A DNA stretch of 20,452 bases from JAWODU01 sp046483125. Its GTDB lineage: Bacteria > Verrucomicrobiota > Kiritimatiellia > UBA8416 > JAWODU01. The notes under the pieces were generated by a model. The model ran no database searches. It was not told the origin of the DNA and saw only the letters and a program-made list of their open reading frames with translations. The translations under genes were made by a program, and so were the position numbers. Each line of letters opens with the position of its first letter. Within the stretch, counting starts at the first letter, position 1. The stretch spans positions 1 through 20,452 of the forward strand of contig JAWODU010000062.1 of assembly GCA_046483125.1 (NCBI GenBank). Reading direction: 5' to 3'. Positions 13,703 to 20,452 of this stretch are shown one piece after another.

Positions 13703-15432
13703 TGAAAGTACTTCTGATGGGGAATCCCAATGTCGGGAAAAGTGCCGTGTTCAACAGGTTGACCGGGGCCAACGTTATCGTATCGAATTACCCGGGCACG
13801 ACGGTGGAATTCGCCAGGGGACGCATGAGGGTGGGCGATGAACGCGCCGAGGTAATTGATGTGCCTGGAACGTATTCCCTTGAGCCCCGTTCACGTGCCG
13901 AAAAGGTTGCGTCCGGAATGCTGGATGAGGTAGGCGGCGAGGATGTGGTTGTCAATGTTATCGATTCCACGAACCTGGAACGCAGTCTCGGGCTTACCCT
14001 CCAGCTTCTCAAGAGAAAATGCCGGACCGTGGTGGCCTTGAATTTCTGGGATGAAACAAAACACACCGGGGTCGACATAGACGCGGAAAAATTGAGCACG
14101 AAACTGGGGGTTCCATGTGTTCCGCTCGTGGCTGTAACCGGAATGGGAGTGGGCTCCCTGGTCAAGAGCATTGAAGAAGCCCCGGTATCGAGCTACGACT
14201 ACGACGCAAACGACAAATGGCGGGAAACGGGAAAAATCGTCGAAGACGTCCAGAAACTGACCCACAGGCATCATACTTTTCTGGACAGGCTTAGCGAAGC
14301 TTCCGTCGGTCCGATAACAGGTCCGGCCATTGCCGTGGTTGTACTGTTTGTAATGTTTGAAATAGTACGGTTTGTGGGCGAGGGTCTTATTGCCTACGTA
14401 TTTGAGCCTTTTTTCGAGTTGGTATGGGCACCGGTAATGCTCAGGCTCTCGGGCGCCCTGGGCGGAGAAGGACTGATTCACGATCTTCTGATCGGCAAGC
14501 TCATTGACGGTCAGATCGATTTCGGGGAGTCATTCGGGCTCCTGACAACAGGTCTTTTCGTGCCGTTTGCCGCCGTTCTGCCGTATGTGGCGGCTTTTTA
14601 CCTCGTGCTGTCTTTCATGGAAGACTCCGGATATCTTCCCAGGCTGGCCGTTCTGACCGATACGATTATGCACAAGCTGGGACTGCACGGCATGGGAGCG
14701 GTTCCAATGCTTCTCGGTCTGGGCTGTAACGTTCCGGGAGCGCTTTCCGTCAGAATCATGGAAAGCAGAAAAGAACGTTTCATCGCTACCACTTTAATGG
14801 CTATCGCCGTGCCGTGCATGGCGCAAATATCGATGATCGTCGGCCTGGCCGGCGAGATGGGCGCTAAAGTGCTGGCCCCTATTTTCCTGGTCCTGTTCGC
14901 CGTGTGGCTTGTGATCGGAGTGATCCTCAACAAAACAATAAAGGGTGAAAGCCCGGAAATACTGATGGACATGCCGCCATACCGCGTGCCTTATCTGGGC
15001 GGACTGGCCAAAAAGGTCTGGATGAGAATCGTCTGGTTTCTCCGGGAGGCTGTGCCCTGGGTCCTGGCAGGCGTATTTATCGTGAACCTGCTTTACGCGC
15101 TGGGGATCATACAATTTACAGGAAAAATCGCCCGGCCTGTTGTGACCGGCGCGCTGGGCCTCCCGCAGGAGAGTGTGGGAGGACTGGTAATCGGTTTTCT
15201 GAGAAAGGACGTGGCGGTCGGAATGCTGGCTCCGCTGGGTCTGAATCCAAGGCAGTTAATAGTAGCCAGCGTTGTACTGGCCATGTATTTCCCGTGTGTG
15301 GCGACTTTCGCGGTAATGATCCGGGAGCTTGGAGTGGTCGATATGCTGAAATCCGCGGCAATAATGATAGTTTCGGCTTTGACCGTGGGCAGTCTGCTCA
15401 ACCTTGCTTTACAAATTGTGCCCGGATGGTAA
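13702..15432 (+). CDS. feoB: Ferrous iron transporter FeoB (short form)
   Basis: A 576-aa inner-membrane Fe2+ transporter. The N-terminal G domain shows G1 GNPNVGKS (7-14), the G2/switch I YPGTT (about 31-35), G3 DVPG (about 53-56) and G4 NFWD (about 113-116). After a short helical linker, the membrane part has the two Gate regions, including GLGCNVPGALSVR with the conserved Cys and MYFPCVATFAVM near the C-terminus. It is about 200 residues shorter than E. coli FeoB (773 aa), mainly through a short G domain-membrane linker and trimmed loops, which is common in small FeoB variants. No feoC follows; instead an exported amidase starts one base after the stop. Confidence 0.93.
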   Translation: MKVLLMGNPNVGKSAVFNRLTGANVIVSNYPGTTVEFARGRMRVGDERAEVIDVPGTYSLEPRSRAEKVASGMLDEVGGEDVVVNVIDSTNLERSLGLTLQLLKRKCRTVVALNFWDETKHTGVDIDAEKLSTKLGVPCVPLVAVTGMGVGSLVKSIEEAPVSSYDYDANDKWRETGKIVEDVQKLTHRHHTFLDRLSEASVGPITGPAIAVVVLFVMFEIVRFVGEGLIAYVFEPFFELVWAPVMLRLSGALGGEGLIHDLLIGKLIDGQIDFGESFGLLTTGLFVPFAAVLPYVAAFYLVLSFMEDSGYLPRLAVLTDTIMHKLGLHGMGAVPMLLGLGCNVPGALSVRIMESRKERFIATTLMAIAVPCMAQISMIVGLAGEMGAKVLAPIFLVLFAVWLVIGVILNKTIKGESPEILMDMPPYRVPYLGGLAKKVWMRIVWFLREAVPWVLAGVFIVNLLYALGIIQFTGKIARPVVTGALGLPQESVGGLVIGFLRKDVAVGMLAPLGLNPRQLIVASVVLAMYFPCVATFAVMIRELGVVDMLKSAAIMIVSALTVGSLLNLALQIVPGW

Positions 15433-15433
15433 A

Positions 15434-16672
15434 ATGAACGCGTGGGTGAATATTGTGAACGTTAAGCGTTGTTTCCTGCTTGTAACGGCCCTTATCGCTT
15501 TTGGGGCCGGAACGGTTTCGCGGGCGGGAGAACTCAATATCCGCAGTTACTACAGTCCGCGCAACCGGGAACGGCCGAAACGAAAAAGCACGCGGTATAT
15601 AATTCTCCACACTACGGAGGGCCCCAAGAAAGGCTCCCTCAAGAAGGTGCATCGGAGAGGCGAGGCCCACTATTTCGTAGACAGAGCGGGACAGGTATAC
15701 CGGATAATAGAAAAGTCCAGGGTGGCCTTTCACGCCGGCCGAAGTATATGGAACGGAAAGAGCAATCTGGACGAACACTCGGTGGGAATTGAAGTGGTGG
15801 GATATCACAACAGGGACATCACGGAGGCCCAGTATTCGGCCGTGAAGGAACTGCTGTCACAGCTTCAGCGCATATACAAAGTTCCGGACGTGCGGGTTCT
15901 GACTCACAGTATGATCGCCTACGGCGTTCCGAACAGGTGGCACAGGAGATCGCACCGGGGCCGCAAGCGATGCGGGATGCTGTTCGCGACGGATACCGTG
16001 AGGAAACGACTGGGGCTGAGCAAACGCCCGCCGTACGACCCCGATGTCAGGTCCGGCCGCCTCGTGGCAGGTGACGGGTATCTGCACGACGTTCTCTACG
16101 GGCGCAGGTCTCTCGCCAATGTCGGGGGCGACCGGGACGGAGAAGAAAACGTGATCTCGGCCGGGAGGTCGGCCTGGGATATAGCCAGGGACCGGTACGC
16201 CAGTGCCGAAACGGTGTATATTTTTCCGGACGGGCGGAAGCGGAAAGGTGATAAAATACGCGACTGGAAAGCAATCCCGCCGGGAACGCGCGTTATTACG
16301 AGCGGAGAACCGCAGGAAAACATTCAGGAAACGGTGCAGGAGATTGGAGTGCATGGAAACACCGCCGGGGAGATAGCCGGCGAGGAATACGCGAGCAAAA
16401 CGACGATTTACTTCTTTCCGAACGGACGCGTAAAACAGGGGAACGAACTGAACGAGTCCGAATTGAACTCCCTGTCCGAGCATACAAAAATGCTGGTAGG
16501 CTATATTTACGGGGGCCACATCACCGCGAAAAGGAGCGCTTTTGACGTTTGCGGCAAGCAGTGGGATTTTCCCTCCACGCTTTACCGCCTTCCGGACGGC
16601 AGTATAGTGCCCGGAAACCTGATTGAGGAAACGGCAATCCCGGAGGGAAGTATGGTGTTCTTCCGTCACTGA
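15434..16672 (+). CDS. Exported N-acetylmuramoyl-L-alanine amidase (Amidase_2) with three C-terminal repeats
   Basis: A 412-aa protein with a basic N-region and signal peptide (residues 1-31). The Amidase_2/PGRP-type domain spans about 52-195 and cleaves the MurNAc-L-Ala bond of peptidoglycan. Zinc ligands by comparison with T7 lysozyme are His59 (ILHTTEG), His158 (LTHSM) and Cys180 (RGRKRCGM). Residues about 246-288, 310-357 and 368-411 are three copies of a unit reading roughly (S/T)A-x-(D/E)-I/V ... Y-x-FP(D/N)G ... G-x-x-I, likely a cell-wall or glycan-binding module. ATG 15434 lies one base after feoB; the upstream in-frame TTG at 15404 lies inside feoB. Co-transcription with feoAB is likely but the functional link is unclear. 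Confidence 0.88.
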   Translation: MNAWVNIVNVKRCFLLVTALIAFGAGTVSRAGELNIRSYYSPRNRERPKRKSTRYIILHTTEGPKKGSLKKVHRRGEAHYFVDRAGQVYRIIEKSRVAFHAGRSIWNGKSNLDEHSVGIEVVGYHNRDITEAQYSAVKELLSQLQRIYKVPDVRVLTHSMIAYGVPNRWHRRSHRGRKRCGMLFATDTVRKRLGLSKRPPYDPDVRSGRLVAGDGYLHDVLYGRRSLANVGGDRDGEENVISAGRSAWDIARDRYASAETVYIFPDGRKRKGDKIRDWKAIPPGTRVITSGEPQENIQETVQEIGVHGNTAGEIAGEEYASKTTIYFFPNGRVKQGNELNESELNSLSEHTKMLVGYIYGGHITAKRSAFDVCGKQWDFPSTLYRLPDGSIVPGNLIEETAIPEGSMVFFRH

Positions 16673-16691
16673 TAGCGCCCGAATTTTTTGG

Positions 16692-16721
16692 CTGACAAGA
16701 CGTCTTTCATGGTGGTATGTT
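16692..16721 (+). promoter_or_regulatory. Candidate promoter for the small-protein/zinc-ribbon/TrkA-C operon
   Basis: CTGACA (16692-16697), 18 bases, TATGTT (16716-16721). This is the best match in the 148-bp gap after the amidase; the leader to ATG 16821 would be about 92 nt. No clear terminator hairpin is seen in the gap. Confidence 0.35.
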
Positions 16722-16820
16722 CACCGTTCTGTACACAAAAGCTGTAACTGAGAATCCTGGTAATTGCACGCACGGCGCAGTGGTGCCGCGTTGACGGCCA
16801 AAGCGCGAAGGGAGGAAGGA

Positions 16821-17075
16821 ATGGAAGAGGCTAAGAAAACAACGGAACAGAGCAATAAGCCGGCTGAAAAGCCCGAGGAACCAAAAGAAAAAGCCGCCGG
16901 GCAGGACGCTGAACTTCGCGAAGCAGAGGATAACTGGGACAAGCTGATGAAGAAACTCGACGAAATCAGCGAGACCCTCCGCAAGGCCTGCGAGCAGGAA
17001 GGCGAAAAACCCGCGTCTCCGGCAGGCCAGTCCCAAACTCCGAAAAAGCCTGCGCCGCAGAAGAAAAGTTCATAG
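16821..17075 (+). CDS. Small highly charged coiled-coil protein
   Basis: An 84-aa hydrophilic protein not recognised as a named family. Residues 1-27 are Lys/Glu/Pro-rich and probably disordered. Residues about 27-59 form an amphipathic helix with heptad-like spacing (W39, L42, L46, I49, L53). The tail is Pro/Lys/Gln-rich. ATG 16821 is preceded by GGGAGG at 16810-16815, a clear ribosome-binding site, whereas an upstream in-frame ATG at 16764 has none. The helix size resembles exodeoxyribonuclease VII small subunits, but the flanking regions do not fit. It heads a three-gene run with a zinc-ribbon and a TrkA-C membrane protein. Confidence 0.6.
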   Translation: MEEAKKTTEQSNKPAEKPEEPKEKAAGQDAELREAEDNWDKLMKKLDEISETLRKACEQEGEKPASPAGQSQTPKKPAPQKKSS

Positions 17076-17101
17076 GCGCGCTGTTCCGGCGTACCGGCCT
17101 G

Positions 17102-17293
17102 ATGCAGAAGCAGTTTGAAAATCTTCGAGCTTCCGAGTTGTACTGTCCCCGCTGCAGGTGTTCCCGGCGCGTAAGGGAAAAACTTCTGCTGGTTCTGCCG
17201 CACGGCGCAATTCACAGTTATCAGTGTTCGGTTTGCGGGGAAACACTGGGGACGAAGAATGTCAAGGAAGCGGCAAATCGGCTGGTGACCTGA
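17102..17293 (+). CDS. Small zinc-ribbon protein
   Basis: A 63-aa protein with two CxxC knuckles, Cys15/Cys18 (YCPRC) and Cys42/Cys45 (CSVC), separated by 23 residues. The spacer VREKLLLVLPHGAIHSY looks like one beta hairpin. An additional Cys20 follows the first knuckle. Similar stand-alone zinc ribbons with 'VREKLLLxLP' occur in anaerobic Gram-negatives, without known function. No obvious Shine-Dalgarno precedes the ATG. It is placed 26 nt after the small coiled-coil gene and 20 nt before the TrkA-C gene, so all three are probably co-transcribed. Confidence 0.7.
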   Translation: MQKQFENLRASELYCPRCRCSRRVREKLLLVLPHGAIHSYQCSVCGETLGTKNVKEAANRLVT

Positions 17294-17313
17294 AACTGCC
17301 GGGAGGATGCGGT

Positions 17314-18084
17314 ATGGCTGCGGTTGTTTCTCTGCTTGTAATTCTGACTGTATCGCTGATCGCCACGCGGATCGCGACCGTGACGCTCGTTCACACGGGT
17401 CTCTCGAAGGAGGCCGCGCAGTTCCAGGCGAGATCGGCCTTTACCGGCGTCGGTTTTACCACCGCGGAATCCGAATGTATCGTCAATCATCCCGTTCGCC
17501 GGCGCATTGCCATGGTCCTGATGCTTATGGGTAACGCGGGAATAGTATCCGCGGTGGCTTCTCTGCTTCTGACTTTTCTGGACACCGGCCCAGGTTCTAT
17601 GACGGCGCTGAACAAGGTCATCATTCTCGTCATGGGCCTTGTCCTTTTATGGTCTCTGGCCGCTAGCAGGCTTGTCGACCGCTGGTTATCGGGATGCATC
17701 AGCAGGGCCCTGGAGAAATGGACCGATCTGAATATACGCGATTACGCGAGTCTTCTGCACCTGGCAGAAAACCACCAGGTTCAGGAGATGGCTGTGAAAG
17801 AGGGCGACTGGCTGGACGGCAGGACGCTCGCCGACGCCGCGCTCTCGGATGAAGGCGTCATTGTCATCGGCATCCAGCGACCGGACGGCGACTACGTTGC
17901 CGCGCCTGACGGCAAAACGAAGGTTACGGGCGGCGATCAGCTGGTGATTTACGGGCAGGACGCCGTTCTCAAGGAACTGGATGCCAGGCGCCGGGGCGAT
18001 GAGGGGGACGAAGCGCACCGCAAGGCGGTTTCCGACTACGCGCGTGGACGCGAGGAAAAAAGCCGGCGGGAGAAGGCAGAATAA
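17314..18084 (+). CDS. Three-TM membrane protein with TrkA-C (RCK_C) domain
   Basis: A 256-aa protein. Membrane segments are at about 2-24, 64-86 and 98-116. Between the first two lies SAFTGVGFTT (about 41-50), reminiscent of the TAGFST-type pore loops of TrkH/KtrB potassium transporters. A cytosolic TrkA C-terminal domain (about 145-225; EGDWLDGRTLADAAL ... GGDQLVIYG) follows, the module that binds regulatory nucleotides in potassium and other ion transporters. The last 30 residues are highly charged. GGGAGG at 17301-17306 fixes ATG 17314; in-frame codons upstream overlap the zinc-ribbon gene. Likely a regulatory or single-unit ion transport protein; one pore loop per chain would require oligomers. 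Its stop is 3 bp from the stop of the convergent LpxC-like gene. Confidence 0.75.
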   Translation: MAAVVSLLVILTVSLIATRIATVTLVHTGLSKEAAQFQARSAFTGVGFTTAESECIVNHPVRRRIAMVLMLMGNAGIVSAVASLLLTFLDTGPGSMTALNKVIILVMGLVLLWSLAASRLVDRWLSGCISRALEKWTDLNIRDYASLLHLAENHQVQEMAVKEGDWLDGRTLADAALSDEGVIVIGIQRPDGDYVAAPDGKTKVTGGDQLVIYGQDAVLKELDARRRGDEGDEAHRKAVSDYARGREEKSRREKAE

Positions 18085-18087
18085 CGT

Positions 18088-19230
18088 TCAGCGCGTGTGC
18101 TGGACAAGAAGACCGCGCCGGTAAAGCTCCGTAATCATGGTAACGTCCAGGGTATGACCCGCCTTATAGGAAACGATTGTCCCGGCAAAACGGCCCCGGT
18201 CTATCAAGGCCACGGCGGCCAGCAGGTCCAGGGTCGCCCTGTGCCATACCGCTTCCAGCGATTTGCCGCTATTGAGGAGCCGCGGCCGGTTGATGTAACG
18301 GTTACGGCCGACGATAAGTATGTTGCCGGGGGTGTAGCCAAGGTTGCGCACGTCCGCGAAGATCTTTCCTATAGTTCGGCAGTAGAGCATGACCCAGAAG
18401 GTGGTATTGGTGCGCGCGGTCGAGGCTTTCCTGAAGGAATCGCGGCTCACCGTAAAACGGACTCTCTGCTTTCCGATGGCCGACCGGAAATCCACGGCAC
18501 AGTCCACAAGAAGCTTCCGGTCTCCGGGCGCGGCGGGCAGAAAGGTGAGAAAACTGTTACCCGGGCCGCAGACTGTCACGGGCTCGGAAACCGTATAGTA
18601 AACCGCCGGATCGACGCCGGTCACTATGCCGGATTTTTCAATGGCTTCAACCATATCGGCGCTGCTGCGGTCGAACAAAGGCGGATCTCCGGAGTCCATC
18701 CGGATCATTACATTGTCCAGCCCCAGACCTGTTTTAAGCGCCGCTATATGTTCAACCATGCGCATATAGTTGTGCGGGGAACCGCTGGAGAGGACGATAT
18801 TGCGGACGGTGGTCCAGACGTTGTTGACGGACACGCGAATCGGCATGGAATCGGGAAGATCGCTCCTGTCAAGCCACCATCCTTTCAACCCCGTCGGTTC
18901 AAAGCAGAGGGTCCGCCTTGCTTTGCCCAGAAAAGTTCCCGGTCCTGTAACCTGGACAGGGGCGGAGAGAGTAGTCTGCAATTCCGAGTACGGCGAGGTC
19001 CCGAATTGAGGGTGGGATTCAAGATCCACCGGAATCGCGGAAAACTGTTCATGAGCGGACTTGAGGCCGTTCTTGTCTCCCGATAGAATTTTGCCGTGCG
19101 GGTATTCGGACATAACTTTTTCCGTTTGACGGGTTGCGGTATTCGGCAGATAGACTAGCGGAATTGCTACGGCAAACAAGCAGGAAAAATAGCTTTGCAG
19201 GAGCCTTCTTTGGTGCTTGAATAGCGCCAC
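18088..19230 (-). CDS. LpxC-family protein with N-terminal membrane anchor and degenerate active site
   Basis: A 380-aa homologue of UDP-3-O-acyl-N-acetylglucosamine deacetylase. The fold is recognisable end to end: QTTLSAPVQVTGPGTFLGK (about 85-105, like LpxC's GxGLHTG region), MVEHIAALKTGLGLDN with Glu160 and His161 (E. coli Glu78, His79), and YKAGHTLD with His359 (His265). The usual HxxxDxxxD zinc/catalytic block instead reads HRATLDLLAA (330-339): the second acidic residue (Asp246 equivalent) is missing, and the His-Asp spacing is four instead of three. The N-terminus adds KHQRR and a hydrophobic helix (about 13-29), absent from normal soluble LpxC and predicting an extracytoplasmic domain. 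The GTG 19230 start lacks a ribosome-binding site; ATG 19113 would drop the helix. Probably a non-catalytic or repurposed paralogue. Confidence 0.78.
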   Translation of the reverse strand: MALFKHQRRLLQSYFSCLFAVAIPLVYLPNTATRQTEKVMSEYPHGKILSGDKNGLKSAHEQFSAIPVDLESHPQFGTSPYSELQTTLSAPVQVTGPGTFLGKARRTLCFEPTGLKGWWLDRSDLPDSMPIRVSVNNVWTTVRNIVLSSGSPHNYMRMVEHIAALKTGLGLDNVMIRMDSGDPPLFDRSSADMVEAIEKSGIVTGVDPAVYYTVSEPVTVCGPGNSFLTFLPAAPGDRKLLVDCAVDFRSAIGKQRVRFTVSRDSFRKASTARTNTTFWVMLYCRTIGKIFADVRNLGYTPGNILIVGRNRYINRPRLLNSGKSLEAVWHRATLDLLAAVALIDRGRFAGTIVSYKAGHTLDVTMITELYRRGLLVQHTR

Positions 19231-19260
19231 AATATAGGAACGTCTGTTCAGTCATGTCCA
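19210..19260. promoter_or_regulatory. Overlapping divergent promoters
   Basis: One AT-rich core serves both strands. Leftward: TGGACA (19260-19255), 18 bases, TATATT (19236-19231). Rightward: TTGGTG (19210-19215), 17 bases, TATAGG (19233-19238). The -10 elements overlap, a symmetry expected of bidirectional promoters. The leftward start would fall near 19224, inside the GTG-initiated frame of the LpxC-like gene, so either this promoter or that start codon is wrong. Confidence 0.35.
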
Positions 19261-20452
19261 GAGTACTCGAAAATCTTCGACGCGGCAGTGATAAATCCGG
19301 TTCCTGGTATCTCAGAGTTGAAGGCGGCCGAATCTACGGTCCCGCCGATCTCAAGACGCTTTGCGAATGGGCTGCGCAGAGCCGGATAGTACCGGGGAAC
19401 GAGGTGTCCCAGAACAGGGTGCGATGGTTCAAGGCCGAGGAACTGCCGGACCTGAAGATGGACTGGATCGCCGCCATGCCGGACGGGTCGGCCTGGGGTC
19501 CTTTCAATATGCTGGCCGTCCCCCACCTTCACCAGCAGGGAAAACTGTCTTCGGATGCCGAAATCAAGAACCGCGTGTCCGGCAAGAAACTTCACGTATA
19601 CGACCTGTTGAAGTCTTCGGCGGCCCGGGCCTCGGACGACAAGCTTGTTTCGAGAAAAGAAACCAAGTGGGAAAAAATTTACCGCGAAGAAAAACGTTCG
19701 TGGCTGGTTAAAGAAGCGGAGTTTCAGCGCGATCTCGAGGAATCGGCGGCTAAAGCCGAGAGGTCGGGCAAGCTTGCGAAGGAGATGGAGTCCTCACTCG
19801 AGGAACTGCGCGGCGAACGTGACAGGGTGCGGGCCGAATCCGCTGAGAGAATCGCGGAACTTTCCGGAGAGGTGGACACACTGCAGGCCAGGATAAACGA
19901 ACTTCAGGATAATCTGGAAACTTCAAAGGCGGAACTGAAGAATCAGAAACAGGCTGTTACCGCGCTTAAGGACGACGCAGGATCGAGCGAAAAGAACCTG
20001 AAGAAGCACATCCGGATGCTGGAGTCCGATCTGGCCGCCGCGAAGGAGGAGGCAAGGGCTGATTGGGAGGAGCTTGAAGCCGAGCGTGAAAAGAGAGCGG
20101 AGGCTGTTGAAGAATTTCAGGCCAGGGAAGCCGAACTGGAACGGAAGATAAAGGAAATCACGGAGGAAGACAGAAGCCGTGCGGCCGAGGCGGAGGAACT
20201 GAGGCGTCAGGTTGAGAAATCGGAGGCGGCGGCCGGGAAAAGAGTTGAAGAAGCGGACAGGAAGATCGCTTCTCTTGAGGAGCGTGCCGGGGATCTGGAG
20301 GGCAGGCTTACGGCGGTTTCAGGCGAGCTTGAGGAATCGCGGAGTCGCGAAAAGGAGATCGCCGAAGGCGCCGCGGCCGAGAGGGAGGCCTTTGAAGAGC
20401 GTCTTGCGCGGGTGAGGTCGCAGGCTGAGGCCGCGCGCGAGGAGGCGAGGAA
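19254..20452 (+). CDS. Tandem GYF_2 domains plus long coiled coil, partial at right edge
   Basis: The frame opens at ATG 19254 and stays open for 399 codons to the window end. Residues about 17-68 (WYLRVEGGRIYGPADL ... RWFKAEEL) are a GYF_2-type domain: an aromatic at the start, the G-P-x-x-L motif, and a closing W. A second, weaker copy at about 71-122 (WIAAMPDGSAWGPF) follows. From about residue 150 onward the protein is almost unbroken Glu/Lys/Arg/Ala/Leu heptads, a very long coiled coil without a break by the edge. GYF_2 domains bind proline-rich peptides or act as membrane-protein sensors, so this may be a scaffold. AGGAAC at 19236-19241 is a modest ribosome-binding site 12 nt before the start. 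It is divergent from the LpxC-like gene. Confidence 0.8.
   Translation, partial: MSRVLENLRRGSDKSGSWYLRVEGGRIYGPADLKTLCEWAAQSRIVPGNEVSQNRVRWFKAEELPDLKMDWIAAMPDGSAWGPFNMLAVPHLHQQGKLSSDAEIKNRVSGKKLHVYDLLKSSAARASDDKLVSRKETKWEKIYREEKRSWLVKEAEFQRDLEESAAKAERSGKLAKEMESSLEELRGERDRVRAESAERIAELSGEVDTLQARINELQDNLETSKAELKNQKQAVTALKDDAGSSEKNLKKHIRMLESDLAAAKEEARADWEELEAEREKRAEAVEEFQAREAELERKIKEITEEDRSRAAEAEELRRQVEKSEAAAGKRVEEADRKIASLEERAGDLEGRLTAVSGELEESRSREKEIAEGAAAEREAFEERLARVRSQAEAAREEAR

Noticed and set aside
18097..19086. 329-codon plus-strand frame opposite the LpxC-like gene
   Set aside because: Composition is His/Arg/Gly-rich without any domain, while the minus frame aligns with LpxC throughout.
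1..20452. CRISPR array, rRNA, prophage or complete insertion sequence
   Set aside because: No regularly spaced repeats beyond the 32-bp pair, no rRNA-like sequence, and no phage structural or integrase genes were seen.

Overview
The window most resembles a moderately GC-rich, diderm (Gram-negative) bacterium. The envelope evidence is two ADP-heptose (LPS core) synthesis enzymes, an LpxC-family protein, a small outer-membrane beta-barrel and several Sec-exported proteins. Anaerobic ferrous-iron uptake (FeoA/FeoB) and a malic enzyme fit an anaerobe or facultative anaerobe. The mix (DUF5060 glycosidase, PA14/PKD exported proteins, GYF_2 plus coiled coil, basic PGRP-type amidase) feels like the PVC superphylum (Kiritimatiellota/Lentisphaerota-like), but that placement is only inference.

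Layout. 1-471: left edge with the 5' end of a leftward, basic, possibly transposase-like gene, a 29-codon ORF overlapping it, and a gene-free stretch carrying a duplicated 32-bp sequence and a triplet of 9-mers. 472-3138: tight rightward operon of a flippase-like membrane protein, a cysteine-cluster protein and malic enzyme. 3135-3990: strong sigma70-type promoter, tRNA-Cys(GCA) with encoded CCA, and a small outer-membrane protein. 3991-4247: no gene, but four consecutive hairpins. 4248-9506: three overlapping rightward genes (exported DUF2341-like/PA14/PKD/SGNH-like protein, GT2 membrane glycosyltransferase, GT-C-like multi-pass protein) that look like a surface-glycan module. 9478-13276: leftward operon rfaE2, rfaD and an exported DUF5060/GH-A glycosidase, each overlapping the next by 4 nt; its last gene overlaps the rightward module tail to tail. 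13454-16672: feoA, feoB and an exported peptidoglycan amidase with three C-terminal repeats. 16821-18084: a small charged protein, a zinc-ribbon protein and a three-TM TrkA-C protein. 18088-19230 (leftward): a membrane-anchored LpxC homologue whose HxxxDxxxD catalytic motif is broken. 19254-end: tandem GYF_2 domains followed by a very long coiled coil, still open at the right edge.

Most of the window is coherent envelope biology: LPS heptose supply, glycan assembly, glycan and peptidoglycan hydrolysis, and membrane transport. The best candidates for something undescribed are the degenerate membrane-anchored LpxC paralogue paired divergently with a GYF/coiled-coil protein, and the exported SGNH-like pseudo-hydrolase linked to two membrane glycosyltransferase-type proteins. 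No CRISPR array, rRNA, phage or complete mobile element was seen.
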